Source of the DNA: Pedobacter sp. UBA5917
GTDB lineage: Bacteria; Bacteroidota; Bacteroidia; Sphingobacteriales; Sphingobacteriaceae
NCBI RefSeq assembly: GCF_002432345.1
Contig: NZ_DJDT01000264.1
Coordinates: 1 to 40,269 of the forward strand
Length of the DNA: 40,269 nt
Direction: 5' to 3'
Positions 15,556 through 22,515 of the stretch are shown in pieces. Under the pieces are notes generated by a model. The model did not search any database. It saw nothing but the letters and a program-made list of their open reading frames with translations, and was not told the DNA's origin. Position 1 is the first letter of the stretch, and every line of letters begins with the position of its first letter. Made by a program: the position numbers and the translations under genes.

Positions 15556-16797
15556 ATGCTAATCATAAACATAAAAGGGCTCGTAGGCCTGCATCCTAAA
15601 GATAAATTAGTGCTCCGTGGAAACGAACTCGGTAACCTGCCTGTTCTTGAAAACGCATGGCTTTTAATAGAAGATGGTTTAATTAAAGATTTTGGCGAGA
15701 TGAGTTCAATTCCATCTCAAATCTCAAATCTCCCATCTCAAGTCTCGGCAGAAGGCCGCTACGTTTTCCCTTCCTGGTGCGATAGCCATACCCATATTGT
15801 TTTTGCAGCTTCGCGCGAAGAAGAATTTGCGATGAAAATACAGGGCAAAAGCTACGAGGAAATTGCAGCGGCAGGTGGTGGAATCCTAAATTCGGCCAAT
15901 AAACTCCGGAAAGCATCAGAAGATGAGTTATTTGAAAGTGCAGCTGTTAGATTGAAACAGATGATCCTTCAAGGTACGGGTGCGGTTGAAATAAAAAGTG
16001 GTTATGGATTGACAACGGAAAGTGAAATCAAGATGCTCCGTGTAATCCGCAGGTTGAAAGATCATTTCCCAATCCCCATAAAGGCAACTTTTTTAGCTGC
16101 ACACGCATTTCCTGCCGAATTTAAAAACGATCACCAGGGATATATCGATTTGATTATAAATGAAATGTTGCCTGTGATTGCCAAAGAAAATCTGGCCGAT
16201 TATATTGATGTTTTCTGTGAAAAAGGATTTTTCTCCGTAGAAGAAACCGATCAGATATTAAAAGCCGGAGCAAAATACGGACTAAAGCCAAAAATCCATG
16301 CCAATCAACTTTCCGTTTCGGGAGCAATAGAGGTTGCGGTGGCTAATAACGCCATTTCAGTTGATCATTTGGAAGAAAGCAATGAAGAAACAATCGAAAC
16401 GTTAAAAAATGCGGATACAATTGTAACATTGTTGCCTTCCTGCTCGTTTTACTTAGGCATCCCGTTTGCTAACGCCAAAAGCTTCATTAATGCCGGTTTA
16501 CCGGTTGCTTTGGCTACTGATTATAATCCCGGTTCAACACCTTCCGGAAATATGAATTTTGTGGTTTCGCTTGGCTGCATTAAAATGAAAATGTTCCCCG
16601 AGCAGGCCATCAATGCAGCTACTTTAAATGGTGCTGCGGCCATGGAGATCAGTGTAGATTACGGAAGTATTGCGGTGGGGAAAAAAGCCAATTTATTTAT
16701 CACTAAACCGATGCCATCAATTGCTTATTTACCTTATAGTTTTGGCGAAAACATGGTCGATAGGGTGATTTTAAATGGCGAATTTTATAATGGATAA
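15556..16797 (+). CDS. hutI: Imidazolonepropionase
   Basis: 413 residues, amidohydrolase superfamily. It opens the ring of imidazolonepropionate to give N-formimino-glutamate, the third step of histidine degradation. Visible motifs: metal-binding HTHIVFA after FPSWCDS (about 80), GGGILNS, VEIKSGYGLTTESE, AAHAFP, KIHANQLS with a ligand His, SVDHLEES and LATDYNPGSTPSGNM with the catalytic Asp. A short repetitive segment, SSIPSQISNLPSQVS, lies just before the first metal motif and is encoded by a repeat-like DNA stretch at 15707-15747. The ATG of hutG lies inside its last codons, so the two are translationally coupled. hutU and hutH are not in the window. Confidence 0.96.
   Translation: MLIINIKGLVGLHPKDKLVLRGNELGNLPVLENAWLLIEDGLIKDFGEMSSIPSQISNLPSQVSAEGRYVFPSWCDSHTHIVFAASREEEFAMKIQGKSYEEIAAAGGGILNSANKLRKASEDELFESAAVRLKQMILQGTGAVEIKSGYGLTTESEIKMLRVIRRLKDHFPIPIKATFLAAHAFPAEFKNDHQGYIDLIINEMLPVIAKENLADYIDVFCEKGFFSVEETDQILKAGAKYGLKPKIHANQLSVSGAIEVAVANNAISVDHLEESNEETIETLKNADTIVTLLPSCSFYLGIPFANAKSFINAGLPVALATDYNPGSTPSGNMNFVVSLGCIKMKMFPEQAINAATLNGAAAMEISVDYGSIAVGKKANLFITKPMPSIAYLPYSFGENMVDRVILNGEFYNG
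15707..15747. repeat. ATCTCAAATCT repeat inside hutI
   Basis: The DNA reads as imperfect tandem copies of ATCTCAAATCTC/ CCATCTCAAGTCTC and stays in frame. The 12-mer CATCTCAAATCT also occurs, on the other strand, in the intergenic array at 28007-28042. It encodes the two similar segments IPSQIS and LPSQVS. Confidence 0.6.
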
Positions 16798-17743
16798 CCT
16801 TAAAATATACGCACAGCACGACATTGATCGTTTGATTATCCATCGTGAAGGTGAAACCAAACTGGGTGAAAAAGTGACTGTTTTATCCTCTTGGGAAGAA
16901 CTTGAACATGCAAGTGCAAAATTTGTGCTGCTGGGCATCCCGGAAGATATTGGTGTGCGCGCAAACTCGGGCATTGCAGGTGCAGCATCGGCATGGCGGG
17001 CAAGTTTGACAGCTTTTCTCAATATCCAGAGTAACCGATTTTTAAGCGGTAGTGAAATCTTGGTTTTGGGACATTTCGAGATTGATGAACCGAGTGACTC
17101 TTCTATAAAAGGCCTGCGCAATAAAGTTGCTGAAATTGATGACCTGGTATATCCGGTAATAGAGAAAATTGTAGCTGCAGGCAAAATCCCGATTGTAATT
17201 GGTGGTGGACACAACAATGCCTATCCAATAATAAAAGGGACTTCTTTAGCAAATAAAACCCCAATTGATGTGCTAAACATTGATGCGCATGCTGATTTGC
17301 GCGGATTGGAAGGCCGGCACAGTGGAAACGGATTTTCTTATGCTTTAAAAGAAAACTACCTCAATCATTATTTCATGTATGGCCTGCATCAGAATTATAA
17401 CAATGAGGCGATCTTAAACCAGATCGAAAATAAGCCCAATTTAAGAGCTGTGTTTTTTGAGGCTATTTTAACAGGGATTGATTATAATGATCTAATTGAG
17501 GATTTAGGGCCAGTTGCAGGTTTGGAAATAGATCTGGATTGTATCCAAAATGTACTTTCCAGTGCCGAAACGCCCTCAGGATTTTCCGTTAACGATATCA
17601 GAAAACTAATTTTAACCCAAGCGAATAAATTTTCTTACCTGCATATATGTGAAGGTGCCACGCGGATGCTTGATGGCAGGGTAAGCAGGCTAACCTCCAA
17701 ATTGATTGCTTATTTGGTAAGTGATTTTGTAAAAGCACATTAA
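16790..17743 (+). CDS. hutG: Formimidoylglutamase (arginase superfamily)
   Basis: 317 residues from ATG 16790; an ATG at 16775 is possible but would overlap hutI further. It hydrolyses N-formimino-L-glutamate to glutamate and formamide, the last step of the shorter histidine-degradation route. Arginase-fold manganese motifs are present: IGGGHNNAYP, NIDAHADLRGLEGRHSGN and GLEIDLDCI. The block GIPEDIGVRANSGIAGAASAW is typical of this branch. It follows hutI with an 8-bp overlap. The symbol fits the reaction, but members of this fold also include arginase and agmatinase; the pairing with hutI settles the call. Confidence 0.92.
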   Translation: MDNLKIYAQHDIDRLIIHREGETKLGEKVTVLSSWEELEHASAKFVLLGIPEDIGVRANSGIAGAASAWRASLTAFLNIQSNRFLSGSEILVLGHFEIDEPSDSSIKGLRNKVAEIDDLVYPVIEKIVAAGKIPIVIGGGHNNAYPIIKGTSLANKTPIDVLNIDAHADLRGLEGRHSGNGFSYALKENYLNHYFMYGLHQNYNNEAILNQIENKPNLRAVFFEAILTGIDYNDLIEDLGPVAGLEIDLDCIQNVLSSAETPSGFSVNDIRKLILTQANKFSYLHICEGATRMLDGRVSRLTSKLIAYLVSDFVKAH

Positions 17744-17752
17744 CCTGAGTGC

Positions 17753-17779
17753 CGTCACCCTGAATTTATTTCAGGGTCT
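17753..17779. repeat. Half of the double-hairpin element
   Basis: CGTCACCCTGAATTTATTTCAGGGTCT is the reverse orientation of the right half of the elements at 7529 and 14205. It lies 10 bases after the hutG stop and may serve as a terminator hairpin. Confidence 0.7.
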
Positions 17780-17810
17780 TTTCTTCAGGATTAACATTGT
17801 GCTTCTTTTT

Positions 17811-17840
17811 AGCCACGGAGGCACGGAAAACACGGAGCGT
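17811..17840. repeat. Short CACGGA-word repeat
   Basis: GCCACGGAGGCACGGAAAAC followed by ACGGAGCG holds three near copies of CACGGA. I recall similar strings as intergenic repeats in other Bacteroidota genomes, but only one is present here. Confidence 0.4.
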
Positions 17841-17869
17841 TTAGCTCATTTTGTATTTTACCAGAGTTT

Positions 17870-17980
17870 GTCATTTCGAGCGAAGTGCAACTTTTACCGA
17901 TTTAACATCGGTAACATAGTCGAGAGAAACCTATCTCGAGGCAGATCTCTCCGTTTCGCTTCGCTACAGTCGAGATGACG
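17870..17980. repeat. Long GTCATTTCGAG...GAGATGACG palindromic element
   Basis: About 111 bp, opening GTCATTTCGAGCGAAGTGCA and closing AGTCGAGATGACG. Inner palindromes include ACCGATTTAACATCGGT and the CGAGAGAAACCTATCTCGAG region. It closely matches the elements at 28058-28138 and 29926-30029. Confidence 0.8.
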
Positions 17981-18027
17981 AAATGGGGATATCGATACGA
18001 TGAGTTTTTTATTGAAGTGCCTGGCCT

Positions 18028-18078
18028 AATGAACCAATGGCCAGTGAACCAATGAATAAGAAACCAATGAACTATAAA
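18028..18078. repeat. CCAATGAACC word repeat
   Basis: Five loosely spaced copies of AATGAACCAATGG-like words, the reverse of the GGTTCATTGG words seen at 10211-10280, 20223-20260 and 30776-30810. It slightly overlaps the end of the 52-residue gene. Confidence 0.5.
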
Positions 18079-18230
18079 TGTTCCGCTTCGTATTTTTCAC
18101 CTGCCTTTAACATCAATTCAATCTGTTTCAGATCTTCGGCAGTTAATTCTTCCTTTTCCTGCAATTCGAATACCGCAATCATGTTGTTTTCGTACTGTTT
18201 TTCGGTTTTGATAACGATTTCCTGTGGCAT
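18072..18230 (-). CDS. Small 52-residue protein downstream of ygfA
   Basis: The start at 18230 (MPQEIVIKTEKQYENNM) is preferred because the 15 codons further upstream overlap the end of ygfA. The protein is acidic and helical (ELTAEDLKQIELMLKAGEKYEAE) with no signal peptide or known motif. It begins 11 bases after the ygfA stop, so it is probably co-transcribed. No function can be assigned. The stop lies at the edge of a repeat made of CCAATGAAC words. Confidence 0.65.
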   Translation of the reverse strand: MPQEIVIKTEKQYENNMIAVFELQEKEELTAEDLKQIELMLKAGEKYEAEHL

Positions 18231-18241
18231 GGTGCGGAAGC

Positions 18242-18802
18242 TTAAAATTTTATAATTTCTGTTGGTGTAATGCAAAAATCGAGTTTAATATCGTGTTCGT
18301 TTACATCATCGATTTTTTCAATTGCAGGGTATAAAGATAAACCTATTTTTTGAGCATTTATACCTTCAAGAAAACGATCGTAAAAACCTTTGCCATAACC
18401 TACGCGATAGCCCTGCTTATCAAAAGCCAGCAAAGGGATAATTACCATATCTATTTCGCCTTCGTGAAGGTTTCCTTTTTGAGGTTCTAAAATATGGTAT
18501 AGGTTCTTTTTTAAGTCTTCTTCGCCGAGATATTCGTGGTGGGTCATCAGTGCTGTTTCGAAATCCGCCTTTGGCACAATGATTTTAATTTCAGGATGGT
18601 TTTGGCTGATCCAATCGATTAATAAAAAAGTATTGGGCTCTCTTTTCTCGGTAATGGGCAAAAAGATATGTAGCGTTTTAATTTTGCTAAAATCGAGTGT
18701 TTTAAACTGATTTAAGAGCGATTTGTTTAACTCCTGGTATGTTAAGTCGTTTAATATTAATCTATCTTTTAGCGCTTGCTTTCTAATTTCGGCTTTTAGC
18801 AT
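18242..18802 (-). CDS. ygfA: 5-formyltetrahydrofolate cyclo-ligase
   Basis: 186 residues from ATG 18802 (MLKAEIRKQALKDR). It uses ATP to convert 5-formyl-THF to 5,10-methenyl-THF, keeping one-carbon folates in circulation. Family blocks are ILPITEKREPNTF (read as LHIFLPITEKREPNT), MVIIPLLAFDKQGYRVGYGKGFYDRFL with the nucleotide-binding glycine loop, and a C-terminal LDFCITPTEIIKF. An upstream ATG at 18826 lies inside a palindrome and before the TACCTTTG box at 18808-18815, so it cannot be used if that promoter is real. Confidence 0.93.
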   Translation of the reverse strand: MLKAEIRKQALKDRLILNDLTYQELNKSLLNQFKTLDFSKIKTLHIFLPITEKREPNTFLLIDWISQNHPEIKIIVPKADFETALMTHHEYLGEEDLKKNLYHILEPQKGNLHEGEIDMVIIPLLAFDKQGYRVGYGKGFYDRFLEGINAQKIGLSLYPAIEKIDDVNEHDIKLDFCITPTEIIKF

Positions 18803-18807
18803 AATTA

Positions 18808-18815
18808 CAAAGGTA
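18808..18815 (-). promoter_or_regulatory. -7 box TACCTTTG five bases before the ygfA ATG
   Basis: The box ends at 18808 and the ATG starts at 18802. The expected -33 position falls inside the palindrome at 18826-18856, so the palindrome could affect promoter activity. Confidence 0.6.
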
Positions 18816-18825
18816 ATACTTTTCA

Positions 18826-18856
18826 AACCTCGCAGGTTTTCGAAACCTGCGAGGTT
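18826..18856. repeat. Palindrome AACCTCGCAGGTTT / AAACCTGCGAGGTT
   Basis: A perfect 14-bp inverted repeat with a loop of about three bases. From memory, this word pair is a frequent intergenic palindrome in Bacteroidota genomes. It lies between the efp terminator and the ygfA promoter. Confidence 0.75.
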
Positions 18857-18870
18857 ATAAACTGTTCAAA

Positions 18871-18906
18871 CAAAAAAGCCTCTGAAAAATTAATTTCAGA
18901 GGCTTT
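18871..18906 (-). terminator. Rho-independent terminator of the first efp gene
   Basis: A perfect 13-bp inverted repeat, AAAGCCTCTGAAA (18875-18887) and TTTCAGAGGCTTT (18894-18906). On the minus strand the stem is followed by a run of T. It begins 18 bases after the efp stop at 18924. Confidence 0.88.
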
Positions 18907-18923
18907 CAAATATTGGTTTAAAA

Positions 18924-19484
18924 TTATTTTACACGCTCCACGTAATCGCCTGTGCGGGTATCAATTTTAATTTTGTCGCCCTGGTTTACAAACATTGGTA
19001 CTTTAACTTCAACACCATTTTCAAGCGTAGCTGCTTTTAATGCGTTGGTAGAAGTATCACCTTTAACAGCTGGCTCCGAATAAGTGATTTCGAACTCTGC
19101 AAAGTTTGGTAACTGTGCCATAATTGCTTCGTCGCTTTCCATCGAAACGATGATGTTCATGCCTTCTTTTAAGAATTTAATGGCAGAACCAAATAAAGCT
19201 TTTTCAACGTTAAACTGCTCGTAAGTATTGTTATCCATTACTACCAGATAATCACCTTCTTCGTATAGGTATTGGTAATCATTGGTTTCTACGCGGCAGA
19301 TTTCTACAGCCTCGTCGGTATTCATACGGGCTTCAACAATTCTGCCCGATTTAATGTTACGGAATTTGCCGGTGTAAAATGCGCCGCCTTTACCCGGTGT
19401 ACGGTGATTCCATTCGTCAACAGTAACCAGTTCGTTGTTTACACGAAGGATGTTTCCTGTTTTTATTTCTGATGCTTTTGCCAT
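18924..19484 (-). CDS. efp: Elongation factor P with conserved loop-tip lysine
   Basis: 186 residues, full length with all three beta-barrel domains. EF-P binds ribosomes stalled at proline runs and helps peptide-bond formation. The domain I loop reads HRTPGKGGAF with Lys32 at the tip, the position that is modified in E. coli (Lys34 there). The C-terminal signature is intact: TYSEPAVKGDTSTNALKAATLENG and KIDTRTGDYVERVK. A second EF-P lies 103 bases upstream on the same strand and is about two-thirds similar by eye. It has its own TACCTTTG box at 19532-19539 and a strong terminator after the stop. Which modification enzyme, if any, acts on Lys32 cannot be told from the window. Confidence 0.96.
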   Translation of the reverse strand: MAKASEIKTGNILRVNNELVTVDEWNHRTPGKGGAFYTGKFRNIKSGRIVEARMNTDEAVEICRVETNDYQYLYEEGDYLVVMDNNTYEQFNVEKALFGSAIKFLKEGMNIIVSMESDEAIMAQLPNFAEFEITYSEPAVKGDTSTNALKAATLENGVEVKVPMFVNQGDKIKIDTRTGDYVERVK

Positions 19485-19531
19485 ATAGTTTTATCCCAAA
19501 TCGGGTTTTATATTTTAGTTTTTCGTGACGG

Positions 19532-19539
19532 CAAAGGTA
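19532..19539 (-). promoter_or_regulatory. -7 box TACCTTTG for the lysine-type efp
   Basis: It lies 47 bases before the ATG at 19484, in the gap between the two efp genes, and suggests the genes can be expressed separately. Confidence 0.6.
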
Positions 19540-19587
19540 AAATTATTTTAACAAAAACCTATAAAGGTTTAAGGCATAAGCCTTATG

Positions 19588-20148
19588 CTATTTTACCCTT
19601 TCCATGTAATCGCCGGTCTTGGTATCAATCTTCACTTTATCGCCCTGGTTGATAAAAAGTGGCACCCTGATTTCTGCACCTGTTTCTACTGTAGCATATT
19701 TTAAAGCACTGGTAGAGGTATCTCCTTTTACGGCGGGCTCCGAATAGGTAACCTCCAGTTCTACACTGTTTGGCAACTGTGCCACAATCGGTTCGTCGCT
19801 TTCAAAAGCAATGGTTACATTCATGCCTTCTTTCAGAAATTTGATCGAACTGCCAAATAGCAATTTTGGAATGTTGTACTGTTCGAAAGTGTTGTTGTCC
19901 ATCACCACCAGATAATCGCCATCTTCATAAAGATATTGATAATCGTTGGTCTCTACACGGCAAATGGTCACCTCTTCGTCGGTACGGAAACGGTATTCTA
20001 CAATTTTACCGGTTTTTACATTGCGCATACGCGCCTGATAGAAAGCCCTTAAATTTCCGGGGGTACGGTGGATATATTCTTCAACACTTACCAACTCTCC
20101 GTTAAAACGAAGAACATTTCCGCTTTTTACTTCTGATGCCTTTGCCAT
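19588..20148 (-). CDS. efp: Second elongation factor P, loop tip lacks lysine
   Basis: 186 residues, collinear with the adjacent EF-P and with the same closing signature (TYSEPAVKGDTSTSALKYATVETG, KIDTKTGDYMERVK). The domain I loop differs sharply: HRTPGNLRAFYQARMRN, with Asn32 where the neighbour has Lys32, and Arg34 two residues later. It therefore cannot carry the usual lysine modification at that site. It may act unmodified, through Arg34, or on a different set of stalled ribosomes. I am confident that both are full-length EF-P proteins, but the functional split is inference. A TAACTTTG box at 20186-20193 precedes it, and the candidate small RNA lies further upstream. Confidence 0.95.
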   Translation of the reverse strand: MAKASEVKSGNVLRFNGELVSVEEYIHRTPGNLRAFYQARMRNVKTGKIVEYRFRTDEEVTICRVETNDYQYLYEDGDYLVVMDNNTFEQYNIPKLLFGSSIKFLKEGMNVTIAFESDEPIVAQLPNSVELEVTYSEPAVKGDTSTSALKYATVETGAEIRVPLFINQGDKVKIDTKTGDYMERVK

Positions 20149-20185
20149 TTTATATTAAAATCCTGTTTTGTTATTTATTGAAAAC

Positions 20186-20193
20186 CAAAGTTA
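20186..20193 (-). promoter_or_regulatory. -7 box TAACTTTG for the second efp
   Basis: Fits TAnnTTTG on the minus strand and ends 37 bases before the ATG at 20148. No clear -33 element. Confidence 0.5.
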
Positions 20194-20296
20194 AAAAAAT
20201 GGATGGTGATTTGGAAGGGCATAAGTTCATTGGTTCAGTAGTCATTTGTTTATTGGGTTAGACTCTTTCAGTAAAAAAGATCAAAAAACCTCCGTA

Positions 20297-20464
20297 TAAA
20301 AGAAATGCCTTTGGGAACCACTCCAAAGGCATAATCAACCTAAACCTCAAACTAAACTATGAAAAACTCTTTGCCTTTTTAGGGCTATATTTTGATTCCG
20401 TTAAACGGAAAAATATTCTCATTTCCCTGAAGAGATAAATTAAATAATTTGTTTCTCTTTTTGG
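20297..20464 (-). ncRNA. Candidate stand-alone structured small RNA (about 165-170 nt)
   Basis: There is no gene between the ABC ATPase stop (20578) and the second efp. Within this gap the minus strand has a near-consensus promoter (20470-20500), a folded interior and an intrinsic terminator (20305-20332). Predicted elements in transcript order: a hairpin AAGAGA/TCTCTT (20459 to 20430); a long hairpin closed by AGGG/CCCT (20428 to 20381) with inner ATATTTT/AAAATAT pairing and a tip TTCCGTTTAACGGAA; a U/G-rich single-stranded stretch GTTTAGTTTGAGGTTTAGG; then the terminator. The size is similar to 6S RNA, but I cannot match it to 6S or to any other named RNA. The upstream ATPase gene does not need it as a leader, and efp has its own -7 box. 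Confidence 0.6.
20305..20332 (-). terminator. Intrinsic terminator of the candidate small RNA
   Basis: Perfect 10-bp arms ATGCCTTTGG (20305-20314) and CCAAAGGCAT (20323-20332) with an 8-base loop. On the minus strand the stem is followed by TTCTTTTATA. It could also stop read-through from the upstream lpx/ABC operon. Confidence 0.75.
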
Positions 20465-20469
20465 TGGTG

Positions 20470-20500
20470 CAAAGGTAAGCATAATTTTTGAATTACAAAA
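20470..20500 (-). promoter_or_regulatory. Promoter TTTTG-N18-TACCTTTG of the candidate small RNA
   Basis: On the minus strand TTTTG (20500-20496) is separated by 18 bases from TACCTTTG (20477-20470). This fits the Bacteroidota consensus TTTG-N19-TAnnTTTG closely. Transcription would start near 20464. Confidence 0.72.
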
Positions 20501-20577
20501 TATTTTTTCAGAAATCTTTTTTTAGTACAAAAGTATGACAAAACAAGGTTTAAGAAAGACGTAAGCGTGACAATAAC

Positions 20578-21192
20578 TTACTTATAATCTGATATTTGAA
20601 TCTGTGTGGTGCAGAAATCGTATTCCTGTATCTGGTTGGAGCCAATTATCATTAAACGGTCTTTTCCGAAATTTTCGATCAGCTCGCGGTACCAATTTAT
20701 TCCCTGAACATCTAAATTGCTGGTTGGCTCGTCTAAAAATAAGATCGGGGTATCGGTGCAGCAGGCCAGAGCAAGTTTGGTTCTTTGCTTCATCCCCGAT
20801 GAAAAGTATTTAATTTCTTTATTCTTTGCTTTCTCCAAACCTAATATGCCGATCAGTTTTTTGGAATCAAGGCCATCTGCAAAATTTTTAAACTTAAAAT
20901 GGAAATCAATGATTTCTTTTAGGGTAAAAGTTTCAACCAGTTCGAGGTATGGAGCTGCGAGACTGATGTGCCTATAAATATTTTCGACTGGGATTTCTGC
21001 TGTATCGGAAAATGTAATTTTTCCTTCGGAAGGAGAGAGGCTACCGTTTAAAATGCTTAACAATGTTGATTTGCCTGAACCATTAGGACCTAATATGGCG
21101 TAGCTGTTGCCTGACGAAAATTCGGTGCTTAAATTCCTGAAAATCCATTCTTTATTAAATCTTCTGCCGGCATTTTGTAAAGAAATCTTCAT
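20578..21192 (-). CDS. ABC transporter ATP-binding protein without partner permease
   Basis: 204 residues from ATG 21192 (MKISLQNAGRRFNKEW), chosen because it overlaps the GNAT stop in an ATGA and because the ATPase fold begins there; the 18 codons upstream back to 21246 lie inside the GNAT gene. Walker A is LGPNGSGKST, the signature is YFSSGMKQR and Walker B is ILFLDEPTSNLD. The usual switch histidine after Walker B is replaced by SNQ in MIIGSNQIQEYDF. The size and simplicity resemble CcmA-type ATPases that export haem or other small compounds. No permease gene is near, so it must pair with one encoded elsewhere or act as a non-transport ATPase. Confidence 0.92.
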   Translation of the reverse strand: MKISLQNAGRRFNKEWIFRNLSTEFSSGNSYAILGPNGSGKSTLLSILNGSLSPSEGKITFSDTAEIPVENIYRHISLAAPYLELVETFTLKEIIDFHFKFKNFADGLDSKKLIGILGLEKAKNKEIKYFSSGMKQRTKLALACCTDTPILFLDEPTSNLDVQGINWYRELIENFGKDRLMIIGSNQIQEYDFCTTQIQISDYK

Positions 21193-21680
21193 TTCGGTAG
21201 ATTGTCTGGAGTTAAGCGGATAGCGCCCAGCAGTTTGAACATGCAAACACTGTTGTCAATGCCGATGTACTGGCCATAGTTTGGAGTAATACGGTAACCC
21301 ATTTTCTGGTAAAGCGCAATGGCTTCGGGCTGTTTTTTACCGGTTTCCAGAACAGTTGCTTTAAAACCGAGCTCTTTTGTCCAGTTTTCGAGTTCGGTTA
21401 TAATTTTGGCAGCTATTCCCTGCTTGCGGTAATCGGGATGAACGAACATCCTTTTTACTTCAGCCTCAGTGCCTGAAAAAGGTTTTATAGCGCCGCAGGC
21501 AACGGGTAAGTTATTTTGATAGGCAACAATCACTTCTTTAATGGCATCAACTTTATTAAACTGTGCATAAAAAGCATGATCGTTACCATCCCTAACGGCT
21601 AAATCCTGATCCAGCAAAGCAACCAATTGTCTAAAATCGGTGTTGTCTGAATCAGTTCTGATTAGCGTTATATCACTCAT
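21189..21680 (-). CDS. GNAT-family N-acetyltransferase
   Basis: 163 residues with the acetyl-CoA-binding loop in VHPDYRKQGIAAKIITELE and the closing strand of the fold in ALYQKMGYRITPNYGQY. The N-terminus (ITLIRTDSDNTDFRQLVALLDQDL) is typical of a Bacteroidota GNAT subgroup. It transfers an acetyl group to an amine of unknown substrate. The gene is 49 bases after lpxA and overlaps the ABC ATPase start by four bases, so it is part of the same transcript. A link to lipid A or cell-envelope precursors is possible from context only. Confidence 0.92.
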   Translation of the reverse strand: MSDITLIRTDSDNTDFRQLVALLDQDLAVRDGNDHAFYAQFNKVDAIKEVIVAYQNNLPVACGAIKPFSGTEAEVKRMFVHPDYRKQGIAAKIITELENWTKELGFKATVLETGKKQPEAIALYQKMGYRITPNYGQYIGIDNSVCMFKLLGAIRLTPDNLPK

Positions 21681-21729
21681 TTATTAATAATAAGGTTTGA
21701 CTTTAAGCTTTGGTTTTTAAGCTTTTCGC

Positions 21730-22515
21730 TTAACTGCCCATCCCGAAGCCCTTCATTACACCACGGTTAGAATTACGGATAAAATCAACAATTTCATCAC
21801 GGATTTCCGTTGGTTTAAATTCGGCTTCGATCATATCCAAAGCTTTGGTTACATTATTGTGTTTTACGAAAAGTACACGGTAAATTTCCTGTATTTCATC
21901 AATCTGCTCGTTGGTAAAACCTCTTCTGCGTAGGCCAACAGAGTTGATACCTGCGTAAGAAAGCGGTTCGCGGGCAGCTTTAACATAAGGGGGAACATCT
22001 TTACGTACCAATGAACCACCGGTTACGAAAGCGTAAGAACCCACCTTAACAAACTGATGTATGGCAACCAAGCCGGCCAGAACCACATTGTTACCAATAG
22101 TAATGTGACCTGCTAAAGTGGTGCTGTTTGAGAAAATACAGTTATTTCCAACTTCGCAATCATGTGCAATGTGCGAATAAGCCTGGATTAAGCAGTTACT
22201 GCCGATAACGGTTTTCCATTTATCCTTAGTACCACGATTGATAGTTACACACTCGCGGATAGTGGTATTATCGCCAATTTCGGCAGTGGTAACCTCGCCA
22301 GCAAACTTTAAATCCTGTGGTTCGCCTGAAATAACGGCGCCGGGAAAAATGCGGCAGTTTTTACCGATACGTGCGCCATCCATAATGGTAACGTTCGATC
22401 CGATCCAGGTACCTTCCCCAATTACAACATCTTTATGTATCACTACAAAGGGTTCGATTACCACATTTTCGGCGATTTTTGCCTGAGGGTGTATATATGC
22501 TAAAGGTTGTATCAT
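21730..22515 (-). CDS. lpxA: Acyl-ACP--UDP-N-acetylglucosamine O-acyltransferase
   Basis: 261 residues of left-handed beta-helix, with hexapeptide repeats through most of the chain (IHPQAKIAENVVIEPFVVI...). It adds the first 3-hydroxyacyl chain to UDP-GlcNAc in lipid A synthesis. The catalytic histidine is in YSHIAHDCEVGNNC and the C-terminal helical part (RRRGFTNEQIDEIQEIYRVL) is present. Start and lpxC/fabZ stop share a base (TAATG), so translation is coupled. The order lpxD-lpxC/fabZ-lpxA is conserved in Bacteroidota. Confidence 0.97.
   Translation of the reverse strand: MIQPLAYIHPQAKIAENVVIEPFVVIHKDVVIGEGTWIGSNVTIMDGARIGKNCRIFPGAVISGEPQDLKFAGEVTTAEIGDNTTIRECVTINRGTKDKWKTVIGSNCLIQAYSHIAHDCEVGNNCIFSNSTTLAGHITIGNNVVLAGLVAIHQFVKVGSYAFVTGGSLVRKDVPPYVKAAREPLSYAGINSVGLRRRGFTNEQIDEIQEIYRVLFVKHNNVTKALDMIEAEFKPTEIRDEIVDFIRNSNRGVMKGFGMGS

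Noticed and set aside
20360..20383. ATGAAAAACTCTTTGCCTTT followed by a stop on the plus strand (7-residue peptide)
   Set aside because: It is opposite to the promoter and terminator of the candidate small RNA and there is no downstream plus-strand gene that a leader peptide could control.
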